DNA from: Platycnemis pennipes
Taxonomy: Eukaryota > Arthropoda > Insecta > Odonata > Platycnemididae
Assembly: GCA_933228895.1 (NCBI GenBank)
Contig: OW121856.1
Location: 21,965,805 to 22,029,804 of the forward strand
Reading direction: 5' to 3'
DNA length: 64,000 nucleotides
The translations under genes and the position numbers were made by a program. Below the pieces are notes generated by a model. The model was not told the DNA's origin and ran no database searches. It saw nothing but the letters and a program-made list of their open reading frames with translations. This document shows, piece after piece, positions 46,081-57,930 of the stretch (positions are counted from its first letter, which is position 1; each line of letters opens with the position of its first letter).

Positions 46081-48923
46081 CTAACCATAAAACTTTGCCA
46101 ATTCAAAATTCTTCCGTACCAATTTTCTGCTTGGACAGACTGATGGATCCATAATAAAGAGGTCGGGAGCGGTATCTTGTGAGAAAAAATAGGAAGGAAA
46201 GAGAGAGAGGGAGAGAGATAAGGCGACCTTAATCTGAAAGGCTTTTGCGATAATGGGTAATTTTTTGTTTCTGCCCGAATGGTTTTCTATCGGAATCCAT
46301 TTTTCCGAGTTTGAATTCTGTACCCGAAGTCTCTTAGGGAATAAAATGGGAGTAAAAGAGAGCAATTTATTCGACTTCCTCTACAAGTTCCCCTACGCGG
46401 CTGAGCGAGAAAATAAGATCAAGGGGAGGAACCTCTCTAACAACTTAGCACACTAATTATGGCTCCAATAAATTTCCAGCAAAACCTTGAGTTCTTAATT
46501 TTTGCTGGTCGAGCCGGTTAAAATTATTCTCTTATGGAGTACCTGTGTAAAAAAACAATCTCATCGGGGAAGATTGGCTATATTTGCAGTGGTTATTTGT
46601 CACCAATTTATTGAAGGCAATGAGGAAGTAGGAGTTAGTTTGGAGCACTTAACTCCACTCATGCACCAAAGACCGTTTCAAAATATACTTATTTAATTAA
46701 AGTGTTCGAAATTCTAAAAATAGTTATGAGTAAGAGCCTTATTAGAATTCGATGAAAGAGTCGAATGCTACAATTTTCGACACTGAGAACAGAAATAAGT
46801 AAATACTCATTTTTCATTTTTCTTGGATAAAAATATAAACAACAGAATAGTAAAGCGCTTAAATTTAATACAGGTGGCAGATCTTGAATCAATAATTGTT
46901 GTCACAAATCGGCGTGATATCGTGTTTTGTGAGTTATTAATATTGCCCCAATACCGCAAAAAACAAGTTAGGGAGGGATTCTTTCATATCCAATTAGAAA
47001 TTATTAAAATAGGAGTACTTAAACCAGGCCTCGAAGGAAACACACCCATGCAATATGAATGAACTCAATAACGTCTGCGAATGCACCGGCAGGAAAACAA
47101 AAAGGAAATTAGGGTCATATGAAAAGGTTCAGCTGAGAATTGATGCGTCGAATTTTGAGTGTCCTTAGCTTAATTAGATTATTTGCGCAAAAATAAAAGC
47201 CTTATTATTCCTGCACTCTTGGCCGCTAATAAGGAAATGAAATCTGTGAGGTTGTAAAAACTCTTTGAGGTCATCCAAGTCAAAAATTGCGTCTCTAAGA
47301 AAAAGAACACTAGGTACACTACAAATGGTGCACTTACTCACTTAAAATTAATGTCAAACAATTAACGTTTAAATCAATTAACGTTTTATATGTAATTTGC
47401 TGTTGGCACTTTGATTGAAATCAGATATTCAGTAGATGTTAGCTATTCATACACGTTTGCACATCTGCACGACGACCATTTTATTCTCCTGCAACTTTGT
47501 TGTCCTGGAACGGGCTTCCGCGTAGGAATGGATTCCTACAATGGAATTGATCGCCAAGCATGACATTTACTCTCGGCATGATCACCGGTACCGAACAGGT
47601 CAGAAGGCAGGAGACGGTAGGGAATCCTTTTAGCGCATGTTCCTTAGTAAGGTGAATGTAGAAGCGGACCCTATTCCGGCAAATGGGTGGGCTTTTCTTT
47701 GATGACTGCGCGAAACCACAAAACCACTACCGAGAAGGATGACGCAAATGGAATCCATTACCATTACGAAGACCATTTATTGGATTATCTTTTATTTTCA
47801 ATCGTTAAAGAATTGCAAATAGAATAAAATCGTTATGGATATTAATCCGGATTTGAATTAATCCGGACCCGGTTAAGGCGAATGATTTTTTCTCTGTGGA
47901 ATTTCTGCTATTGTGCATTTCAGCGGGTAACGCCGTTAAAATTCTCGCGGCCAGTTTGCGATCCTTCAATTTAATAATTTATAATTATATTATATAATAA
48001 TATATAATTATAATTTATATAATAAGTTTTATTCACAGATTTATATTCGATTTCAGCAACGAGCGTGAATCACATATAAACTCAAATCATAGTTAAAATA
48101 TGGAACGCACAGCACCACTTTCAGGACAAATTTACAATTAAGTGAACAAAAACTCAAGTGGCGATAAGAATTAAATTGACATTGGAAACTAAGGACTTGA
48201 ATGAAAAAAGTAAGTTTACAAATTGGTTAAAATTGAGTTAGTCAAACATTAAATATAATATTTTGAAACAAATGACAATGAAAAATATAAAACAAAAGTA
48301 CTAAAACCCATACATGATTACAACATTGAAATGAGTAATTACGGCTTATGGGGGAGAAGTTATTAACTAATATAATTTATTTTTGAACTGGGGTAGCGAT
48401 GAGGAATCTATGATTTGGGCAGGCAGTTCCAAGATTTAGAGGCGGCACCGGTAAATTATTTTGGAAATGTAGAGGACCAAAAATGTGAGATAGTTTGGGT
48501 TGGCTCTAGTAGCTATTTTTGGCAATATGGTTCTCTTACGATAAAAGTCAATTATATACTGTGGGTCATCATGTGTGAGTAGGGAAAACATATAGCAGGC
48601 CAATTTGAATTTTATTTTTGTTTTGATGCCCATCCATGAGAGCTTGTTTAAATATGGGTTATACGCTCATCCGTAAGTTGTAAATTAAGCAAACGGAGAA
48701 ATTCCGGAGGTACGATAGGTACGATATTTGTACCTAACTAACGATATTTGCTTGATGTTAATACCTCAAGATATTTCTATATGAAGTCATTATCATCAGT
48801 AAAACCCTTGGATTGGTTTGACACGGCTCTTTACTCCTTTTTCCTCAACTATCGATAACCCAAAAATGAATGTAAGATATTTCAAGCCTGCTGCGTGAAC
48901 GGTGGTGAAATTCACATTAATTC
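46081..48923. other. AT-rich DNA without a supported gene
   Basis: Contains an imperfect AT palindrome of about 45 bp (47974-48018). The stretch 48410-48650 is vaguely reminiscent of an antisense LINE 3' end, without a diagnostic motif. Confidence 0.35.
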
Positions 48924-49306
48924 CATGTGAAAAAATTCACCTGGACAGGGAATGGAACCACGTACCTTTGCCTTTCCAGGCCACTGCGCAGACCACTACA
49001 CTACCCAGGATCCCTAATTCGCATGGCAATTTTACCGAGGTTCAAGGTTCTAGATGTTGAGCCCTCGCGGTCCATCAAGGATGGCAACGCAAGGGAGAAA
49101 GGGCTTCAAAGAAGCCAGGACCAAAGGTGAACCCCATCCATCGATAAAGCCGCGCTTGGCGGAAAATGTAGGATAAGTCTAGTATCTTGAACTTTGGTAA
49201 AATTGCCATGGGAATTGGGGATCCTTGGTAGCGTAGTGGGCTCCGCAGTGGTCTGGGAAGCCGAAGGTCCGTGCCCGAATCCCGGTCCAGGTGAATTTTT
49301 TCACAT
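48924..49306. repeat. Inverted pair of tRNA-headed SINE-like units
   Basis: The left arm (48924-49053) and right arm (49179-49306) are near-identical in inverted orientation around a 125-bp spacer. Each arm has a tRNA-like head pointing outward from the spacer: GGATCCTTGGTAGCGTAGTG and GTGCCCGAATCCCGG on the plus strand in the right arm, the same on the minus strand in the left arm. Both outer edges are CACCTGG/GTGAAAAAATTCACC-type palindromic sequence. The unit lies next to an RTE-like remnant. Two independent insertions or a fold-back element could explain it. Confidence 0.65.
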
Positions 49307-49319
49307 TGCAATTTATGTC

Positions 49320-49740
49320 AAAACCAATAATGAATATTTGGAAATATATCTTCTCTGTCACTTCCTTCACCACTTTTTTTGAATCTCATACGAGGTCTTC
49401 CTTTCCTATTTTTCCCATTCACTTGTCCCTCCACCAATTTCTTATCAGACCATCATATCTCGACACGTGGCCGATTATGTTATCCCATCTTCCTCTTAGA
49501 GTTTTCAGAGGACTTCTCTTTCCTTATACTCTTCTCAGTACACCTTTGATGCTCATTTGGTTTCGCTCCCTCGATTCATTGAATCTCTATCTCTATCGTT
49601 CCTCTGTTGCGCAACATCTTGTTGGCCTCCAGTCTTGACTTTTCCAAAGATGTACTTGCCTCACTTCCATAAAGAAGAGTACTCTAGATGTACGTTCTGA
49701 TTTTATGAAATAAAGTCAAATATTCCTTCAAAAATTAGCA
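49320..49740 (-). pseudogene. RTE-like LINE remnant, minus strand
   Basis: Minus-strand translation gives STLLYGSEAST, EKSRLEANKML, then KKLVEGQVNGKNRKGRPRMR (about 49455 down to 49400) and VVKEVTEK. VEGQVNGKN matches VE-QVDGKNG at 5684-5718, so this is the same subfamily as the copy that hosts the Jockey element. Frameshifts and stops are frequent. It abuts the inverted SINE pair. Confidence 0.65.
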
Positions 49741-51534
49741 CTTCATATCCCTCTAAATATAAATATGTGCTGTAGGTGAATTCATACAGTTTCTGTTCGC
49801 CTTCTTTTATTGAAAATGCGGATTAAGCCTGAATATTTTTAACCAATTACGGCAATTAAGTTGTGTAGGCAATATCTTGATCATAGCCATGATCTGGAAC
49901 TATATTCCTATGGCCGATGGTAAGGTGTACTAAAGCTATGTTCCCATTTTCAGGGATTGGTGAAGAGGGTTCTGACTTCTCATATTTAAAGACATGGGTT
50001 CTCATCCTGGTGAATGTAGCTAGAAAACTCATTTCAGTGCGGCGCAGCGTGGGCATCATTCACAGGTCAATATTCATGCCGTCAGGTGGGACGCTGAAAT
50101 GTGGAACTATTGTGAACTATTGTGATAACTAGCTTATCTCAATGCTTGATTTCTATCTTTAAATCCTCCTTTCCTCCCTTCCAATTCAACCTTTATATCA
50201 CGTTCTGAAGAACTCACGACTACAGCACCTCCCTTAAACCCATTTATGATGGTTAGAAGCTGCAAACTTCATACTTTTATCATTTTTACTGGAAGATCAT
50301 GCCATTAAAAAAATTACATAATTTTTAGCAAAAATTTTGTATGTGATGAATGTAAGGGAATGTGTATATGATGAAAGTCCCTTGGGAATGCACAATTAAG
50401 TCATTTGTTAAGAAATGCAACAGAACATTTGCTTTGCTATCACCTCTAGATGCATCTACAGTTTCAAAACGATCGAGCTGTTTGATTTCTACAGCAGATG
50501 CTATAACATTCGGATCATGAAGTACCTTTGAGCTCATAGTGCTTGAAGACCTTTTAATATTAATTATTCGCGGAATCTTTAATGCGATTAATGTTTTGCG
50601 ATGCGTAATGTTGAATAGTTGATCAATTCTAATGAAAGCTGTTTCATTGGCAAAGTTAAATAGGGAAAGTGTGAACGTTTCAAAATTTTAGTTTCCATGA
50701 CTTGCTAATATTGTGTGTGCCTTGTGTTACAGGATGCTTTTACAATAGCTTACCAAGCGCCAGCTGAAACGATTCGTTAAATCGAACAGTTTGTGGCACT
50801 TTCCTGGTCATTGTCATTTCGGTTCAAAACTCTCACTTCTCCATATCAAGTTACGCAGTTGACTTTAGTTTGACTTAACGGGAGAGTTGGGGAAAAAATG
50901 CGAACCGCTCGTTGATTATGGAATTTAAGCCTTTTGGGGAATATTTGTCCAAAAAATTTGCATAGTCATTCCCTCGGATAAAGTTCAGCGCTGGAGTTGT
51001 GCTCCGTGGAGACCCACTCATCCCACTTTCCTCCGTTCCCACCCCAATAAAATACTCCTACCCCTTTACCCTTCTCCCTCACCAATCCCCCTGTGCCGCA
51101 GCATGCCGACGACTTCAGGAAGGCATCCTCTCGAGCAAAAGAGGTCAAATCTGAAGGAGAGGATGGAATGCAGGGAGGAACTAAAAGGCAATGGTTCTGT
51201 TCAAGTAATATGAGCGGTTTGTGTGTATAAGATAAAGCTAGTGCGGCTGCTTACTCCTGTTCGATGGAATTTCTGGAACTAATTTCATACGATCTATATA
51301 TAAAATGTTAAGTGGGTCGTCTTCAGTCATATGAGGTCCATCTTGCACTTACAAGACGCCTCCAAACAGAAAGATGACAATGGATAAGAAATAAGGAAAG
51401 CACGAGTGTAATCCGCGGGGAAATACGCCTGCTATTTATGAAAGACTGGGAGGACACTTCTAGTTCATTCACGATCCATTGGACGGCAGATTGACTGTAA
51501 ATGCTCTTCACATGACACCCCAGTTGATGTTGGA
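49741..51534. other. AT-rich DNA with faint SINE traces
   Basis: GCCGTCAGGTGGGACGCTGAA at about 50078 is a weak family B match. No supported gene. Confidence 0.35.
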
Positions 51535-51600
51535 CCTACTGGGATTTAATCCCGGTCTCCAAGATCGAGTTGCAAAATCGTCATGGAAGAGCTCCTGAGG
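51535..51600 (-). repeat. Possible tRNA-like SINE head, minus strand
   Basis: The minus strand reads GTTGGCCTCAGGAGCTC … GAGACCGGGATTAAATCCCA, an A/B-box layout with several substitutions. Confidence 0.3.
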
Positions 51601-52862
51601 CCAACAGGACCTTACAACTGAAAGATGCAATTATTTGAATTTGAAGAGATGTGTAGAAAAGGACTTACTAGTATATTAATATCGTCAGCCACTAAGTTAT
51701 AATTCTAAATATGGTAGACCAACGATAGAGTTTCAAACAATACTATTCTTTTTTATTTACTAAATTTGTGGCAATGTGGTAGCTAAATGGGTAGAACTTT
51801 GGGCTCCTCACTGGAAATCTATACCCTCATTTGGGCATATCCAAGCTGAATAATATTTAAGGCAGTATATATTTCTATATACAATTAAATGCAGTAAAAT
51901 AGCTGGTGATCTCTCCATTCTATTGTATGAACTTCACGTGGTGTAGGGCTCTTTGATTTTTGGGATTTATCCCCACCTTTCCGAACGGGTTTTGAATTCA
52001 ACACTGATTTTTCCTTCCATGGTGTGAGGTGAGAATAATCAATTTATGGCATCATTGAGGTAAAGTTTTAGTTGCTCATAAAATAATCCAAATGCATTCT
52101 TTTTGCTGGTACGGTTTCAGATAGGACATGAGCTTAGCTAGAGGCCTTAGAGTAAGAAGAGTAGAAAAGGGCTCAACAGTTTGTCAGAAAAACGGAAGTA
52201 GAGGAGGAAGAGGTCATTAATTATTGTCAGAGAGATGAGGCTGGTAAACGTGTTGGAAGAATGAGGGAATGGATCAATGTTGGCAGGAAGTGAGTGTTGC
52301 ATAAAAGAGAAAGGAAGTTAAGCGAATGTTTGATCAGGGATAATCTGGGATGCTTGTATGCAGGGAAGTCTGCGAAGGTGTGAATCGAGAAGCGACTGTG
52401 AAATTGATGAGGGAGAGTAGTTGGAGGTGGTCGGTGCTGTATATTAATTTCAGATCAGCTTTAAAAGTTTTTTTGGGAATTTCTGAAGTGTGACGAACTT
52501 ACCTCGCAGCCCATAAAGTGGGAATTGGAAGACTTGCGATTAACTATACTCGCAAGAAATTGTCCACCCTTTTTAGGGTTCTAGGATTACATATGCAGGT
52601 ATCCAAAGAAAAATATGTTTGTCATAAATAACCAGTAGACGAAAATATTGAATATGTTTCACTGTAGTTCTCTCATAGTATGGAGGTCCGTGAAGAAATA
52701 CGTGCACATGATCGCAGTGCCCTACAAGCTAACGTAAGTTTATGCGACGGGTAGTAAACTAGCACCAGGCATGACATGACATCCAACTTTTTGTCATTAA
52801 TTGCATTGAGGGTTCTATTTGTTCTCCAAAAATAAAACAAATCGTATTCAAATAGGAAATGC
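51601..52862. other. AT-rich DNA without a supported gene
   Basis: A weak tRNA-like plus-strand head is possible at 51774-51835 (GTGGTAGCTAAATGGGTAG). Nothing else is supported. Confidence 0.35.
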
Positions 52863-53015
52863 AATGAAATTGTCCGAAGACTGGGAAATCCAAATGCCAA
52901 ATTAATGATGGAAAGGATGGATGGTTGCCTAGACAATCGAAAAACTGGTTTCGGAGTCATCCTTTTCCATCATTAATTTGGCATTTGGATTTCCCAGTCT
53001 TCGGACAATTTCGTT
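52863..53015. repeat. Near-perfect 57-bp inverted repeat (hairpin)
   Basis: Arms 52863-52919 and 52958-53015 are complementary at almost every position, differing by one inserted T and one substitution, around a 38-nt loop. A direct repeat TAGGAAATGCAAT flanks the structure (52854-52866 and 53049-53061). It has no transposon ends or coding capacity. Confidence 0.8.
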
Positions 53016-54160
53016 CTAGCCAAATTAAAAGCTCGCATTATTTCATCTAGGAAATGCAATAACTGTAAATACAATATAAACATTAATTAAGCGCTATCAC
53101 CAACTGTACTTTCACCATGCATCCACTAAAATTCAATGCTAATAAAAATCATATATATATATGGAAATGGATCATTTAAACCCTCCAATGACTGCAAAAA
53201 TATGCTAAAAACCTATGTTAACTATCATATTCATTCTTCTTGGAGCCTAAAACTAATTTATATTTGTCCTTGTTTGCAAGAAAGTATTATGTTTCCGCCT
53301 CTCGCTATTACTGTTTTATCTCTCTATTTTTTCTAATAATAAATGACCTTAGATTGAATTGATTTGTTGAATTACCTTTGATTGCACACTTTTCGCTGGT
53401 TAGGCAAGAAAAAATATGGAAGGAAATTATTTTAGAATTTGGAAAATATAGCTTGTATGCTCACATAAGAAGAGGAAAGAAGTAGTACTTATATTAGCCG
53501 TTAGAAAAAAAACAGTTCTAAAACCTCTTTGGTCCTTCATCAGTACTTATCCTTAACAGGCAGGAAACTATTTCTCAATGGCTTCAGACGAGTAACACAC
53601 TTGCTTGTGTCAAATGCCACGCGTTCTGAGACCTTATGGAATATAGACGCTGTATTTATTTGAGGATTAACGGCTCATATTAAAAGGTGCAATGTAACCA
53701 CAGCCATCAGAGCACCTCAAATCATAAATCTGCAGCAACTGCTACGATGACCTTAAAAAACCTTTCGTAATTTCATTTTTTGGTAACCTGATACAGTGTT
53801 GTCCTATGACATAGCCCGAGATTTATTTATGTGTTTCTTTTGCGAGAGGGAAACGGGGAGGAGAGTGGTAGACAGCTTCCCTGAAAAGAGATCCACCGCT
53901 TTCCATGATTCGCCGCTTCTCATTCGGTGGCGCGACCGTCGCCTTTTCAAGTTCCGCTGGGAAATTCCTTTGTCCCTCGGCCCACCAGGGGTCAGCACAG
54001 AATTCGTTGGCCTGATTCCCTCCCTCCCACTCTACCCCCTACCATATCCCTCCGTACGTTTCTTTTGTCTCATTTTTTCCTCGTTCGTTTGTCCCGAGTT
54101 TTATGCAATTTTTTCGCTCCATTATTTTTATTTTCCTCTCTTCTTCCCCTCTTTTTTCAG
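53016..54160. other. Intergenic or intronic DNA ending in a polypyrimidine tract
   Basis: No independent gene. The last 150 bp are strongly pyrimidine-rich and lead into the splice acceptor at 54158-54160. Confidence 0.45.
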
Positions 54161-54333
54161 ACTCGAACAATCGAAGAGCAACCCCCATGTGCCGGCGTGG
54201 AAAAAGGGTGTTCGGAGCAAGGAGTCATTAACAACTGGTGGAAGCGCCATACTGGAACCAAGAGTAGAAACGAGGGACATTGAGACCACTTATTCTTTAC
54301 TTCTCGTCGTTTTATGAGCAACTGCGCTAAAAG
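54161..54333 (+). CDS. Candidate exon with translation start (5' UTR plus first codons)
   Basis: A textbook acceptor (CTCTTCTTCCCCTCTTTTTTCAG) opens and a textbook donor (AAAAG|GTAAGT, 54333/54334) closes a 173-bp segment. All three frames contain stops, so the exon is probably mostly 5' UTR; an ATG at 54314 begins MSNCAK and reaches the donor two bases into the next codon. A 15-codon upstream ORF (ATG at about 54187) ends before it. The next candidate exon (56210) continues this phase. An upstream non-coding exon and promoter must exist but were not located. Alternatives: a noncoding RNA exon or a fortuitous pair. Confidence 0.42.
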
Positions 54334-56209
54334 GTAAGTCCTGGGAACATCTTCCCATTCAATCCATTGCCATTAACTTAGATATTGCGAGATAACGGGG
54401 TTAACGAGTGACTAACACATAGCATGACTTTTACTAACAGTTCCAGATAGAAACAAACAATCTTGCAAGTTTAAGTTACTGTATTCCATTCATATGCCCG
54501 AAAAAACATTTCGGATACTCTACAAGTAAGCTAGAACTTAATTGCTGGTCACTTGGCTATAAATACATCTACCTGGAAATATGCACATGAGTTTAATACA
54601 AGAGCAAAAAAAAGCATTCCAAAGTTACATTTGGTTAATGTTTAGGGAATTCATGTATATATTTCAAGGGATAAAAACGTTATCAAATGTTTAATTTCGA
54701 CTACCTTGTAACGGATTCATTATTGCTAAAATCCTAGAATAAAATGTAAACTTGCGATTAAATATATATGAAATACTCCAGGATATTCTAAATAGAAAGA
54801 AGATATAATTACTTTTTAACCATGAGTTTACAAGCATAATTTGATTAGATATTTATGAATTAACGAGATATATTTAGAATGCATACTTTTGTCCGCACCG
54901 ATTAGTCTGTTTCACAAGTGGAAAAAAATTACTTATCCTGCATGTTTTAATTGAGAAATATCTATAACATATCACATATTTCACAAGGTACTATCTTTTG
55001 AGGTATTTTTTTTATTTCTCTTTCAAATTTCATTTACAAATTTCTTTTGAAATATGGCACAAATGACGTGTTGAATTCTAGGCAATATATTGACATTTGT
55101 TAAATATTGATCTATGATGCACCATGGATATTAATTAGTAATATTATAATCTCTCTAATATACTGATGGAATAGCGTTTGCTCAATATCGACGGAAAATA
55201 TTTTTTCTATTCACTATGTTGCATTCCAAATCTCACCTTTTTATGTAAGACTGCTTTGTGATACTGGAAAAGCACGCTGAGGTAGGCTTGGATATTACTG
55301 CTTAAAATCACTGTGAAATCATCATCTCACATTCTTACAATTGAATTATAGTTTTACACTAATTGTTACTATTCTCTAATTGATTAGACGAAATTATACT
55401 TCTGATTTATTTTTGCAAAGCGACTAGTTATAAAAATCTACAGCATTTATTTCATTTCATTAGAAGCAAAAGGGCTCCTTTCTTATGTGAAATAGTTGTC
55501 AAATTTCTATGACCTGGAAGTCCTGAATCTTGCTAGCCTCACTTTACTTTGACCTAATATCAACGTTTATTTCACCCTGCGCTAAGCTGAGACCACACCC
55601 TTTCCAGGGGAATTTTCACATTAACTAAGGAAAGAGGGTCACTCTCAATATATGCACAATGAAAGTATGTATAATATTGGGTAACAGAGTTGATGACCGA
55701 GAATTAGTTTCGGGAAAATATCTAAGCCTAATATTTCAATTGTTTGTGGCGTGATATCATTAAATAGACTAATTGCCATGGGAACGAAATTAATTCACAT
55801 AAATAACACACAAATTAGTTTCAACTACGATCTGTTTCGACGCCTTGCGTTATTGTTAATTGTTATTGCGTTATTAAAAGACTTCATTAACTGCGATCTG
55901 TGCCCTGCCATAAATGTATTTAATTTACGCAAAAAGTTTGTTTTGAGAAATCCCAGTTTACTAGAGAATTAAATGTTAATTTTAAGGCCATTTGAAAAGG
56001 CTCTGAAATGGCGGGGTGCCCAGCCTTCTTGCTGACGTAACAGGTAGATAGTTTACGTTGCGAAGCATAGGAAAATTCGTCTCCTGAACTTACCATTGTA
56101 TTTCAGGGCCCCTCAGCTCCAGTGAATATGTATTAGTAATAGCCATTGAAAACTATCAACGCTCGAATAGGCTTCTCTGTTAAACATTGTATTAATAGTC
56201 GTTTTATAG
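54334..56209 (+). other. Presumed 1.9-kb intron
   Basis: AT-rich, with GTAAGT at its start and TTATAG at its end. A branch-point-like ATTAAT lies 18 bp before the acceptor. No other gene was recognised in it. Confidence 0.4.
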
Positions 56210-56291
56210 GATCAAGGACAACCTGCTCGCGGAGTGTTCTGCTACGGCGAAGCATGGCGGGAAGGTCGTGCGGCGATGGGCGAACTTCACG
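56210..56291 (+). CDS. Candidate coding exon 2, unrecognised gene
   Basis: 82 bp are bounded by an acceptor (GTTTTATAG, ending 56209) and a donor ACG|GTATGC. The first G completes the split codon AG|G from 54333, giving R; 27 sense codons follow, including IKDNLLAECSATAKHGG and KVVRRWANFT, ending in phase 0. Codon third positions are mostly G or C in an AT-rich surrounding (ATC AAG GAC AAC CTG CTC GCG GAG), a strong coding sign. The peptide would be the N-terminus of a soluble, basic protein; I do not recognise it. Later exons would lie beyond the visible matches or outside the window. Confidence 0.48.
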
Positions 56292-57289
56292 GTATGCTTG
56301 TGAAAGGAATACTAACTAATTTTAAATGAATCAACTGCATAAATAATATTGAATAAGTAAATAAAAGTTAATTATAATACATTAACGGAATAAATACACC
56401 TCCGTTACTAGTTAATAAATTTAACGGATTGCAGCGTCTACTTGGAAGCGTCCGCAGCACCACCTGGTGGCGGGTAGAGGGAATAGTTTGACGTCACACG
56501 TAGGATTAACTGGCATGCAATAGTTTGCCGTCGCATTTTCGCGCCATTGATTTTTTCACTTTTTAATTAATGAGGAAAAATACTTAACGTCATTTAAAAC
56601 ATCGAACGGCTTAAAACGCACACTCCAGAGGTTATAAACTTTCGATCCAGACAAAAAAATAATAGGAAACTACCCTATTGAATATGATGCCGTGTCAAAA
56701 CGTGTCGTAGTTAAAATATATAAGTAACCAGCATTTTATAATTATTTATTTCCTACATTGGGGCCTAAACCAGCATGATTTCCACGGTAAATATATCAAT
56801 GTTGGTCATGGTAGAATACGAAGGGTGGTGGGCAAATTTAGGAAGCTGCTAACTTATTGGATGATACAAATATACAGATAAGAAATTAATTGGTATCGGC
56901 ATTAATAAAAATATAATTATATTCTCATCAAATATTGTTTACTACTGATAAATGACCATAAATAATCATTCCTTCAAATGAATAGCATCACAGAAATCAT
57001 TATTTATTTTGTGTACTTAGGAAGTGGAAAAAGTAAATTTGAAAGTGCAAATAAATGAATAAGAAACTTAGGTGAAAGACAGAGAAGATAAAGGAAACAT
57101 GGCGGAATATTAGGATATTAAATTACGTGATTGAAAAGTTCAATGAAGGTGAGAAATTCAATGGAAATATGAAAAATGCCAATGAATTCGCTAAGCAGTT
57201 GAGGAGAAACCAAAATATAAAAATTTTCTGGGCTAATTTTTTGTGCATTTTATGTGATCTGATCATTTTTGCTATGTATGCCGTATAAA
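56292..57289. other. Presumed intron DNA, no supported exon
   Basis: AT-rich. It contains CCACCTGGTGGCGG (56460-56473), one mismatch from the CTCF core consensus. Confidence 0.35.
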
Positions 57290-57412
57290 AAAGTGATAAA
57301 GGATGTAAAAGGGAAGGAATACGTAAATACGAAGAGATTGGCTGAGAGAAAAATTCAGTGAAGAGCTGCGTCAAACCAATCTCAGGATTGATGACAAATG
57401 ATGATGAAGTTA
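57290..57412 (+). pseudogene. RTE-like LINE 3' terminus
   Basis: The plus strand reads VIKDVKGKEYVNTKRLAERK followed by RAASNQSQD and a stop, then a short ATGATGATG-like tail (57400-57409). It is the same C-terminus as at 9981-10075 and serves as an uninterrupted template for the Jockey target site. Confidence 0.65.
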
Positions 57413-57816
57413 AAATCTAGCTAAAGGATTTTGGGATGACTTCGTTCATCAATACAGCTTAAATAAAGGAAAACAGATGCCTATGAAAATTACAGGAAGA
57501 TTAGCATGATCTCACTTACGGCATCAATAAATCATGAAATAATGAGCAGTATGTTGGAGAAGAGGGAAAATTAACTCTGAGAGAAAATGAGAACAAACTG
57601 AAAAGATAATAGCCGTTTTCGACAGGTCAAATTTTTAATTGATCCGTAATACCACAACATTAATAAGAAAATTAATGAAAGAGGTTACTGAGTACGGTTA
57701 GGATGCTTTTGCTTGTTTCATAGCATTTGAAAAACAGTTTGGTAGAGTACCTACGCTTGGATATCTTGACAAAACCACTGGGGAATCTAGGACTAAAGTG
57801 GAGGGATAGGTGTCCT
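57413..57816 (+). pseudogene. RTE-like LINE reverse transcriptase fragment
   Basis: Decayed frames show YRKISMISLTASINHEIM, then F-x-CFIAFEKQFGRV near motif A (about 57710) and TTGESRTKVEG. The block order implies a second copy placed after the 3' end of another one. Many stops. Confidence 0.45.
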
Positions 57817-57930
57817 ATCTACATGTAAATTTACTTGCTACCCAGCAAGCCACCTCGAGGGTGTGTGGGGTGAGTCTTGAAAATTTTTGAGAGTTGTGAA
57901 ACTCCCCACTCATTATTAATAATAATAGCC
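57817..57930 (-). mobile_element. LINE 3' end fragment, same family as 11373-12120
   Basis: CTACATGTAAATTTACTTGC then CCAGCAAGCCACCTCGAGGG and TGTGTGG match the complement of that LINE's 3' terminus with substitutions. It again lies antisense next to RTE-like sequence. Confidence 0.5.

Noticed and set aside
47974..48018. AT palindrome as replication origin or cruciform element
   Set aside because: Imperfect and of a kind expected by chance in very AT-rich DNA.
53796..54317. 173-codon plus-strand ORF
   Set aside because: It crosses the polypyrimidine tract and splice acceptor of the candidate exon; the F/L/P-rich middle is that tract translated.
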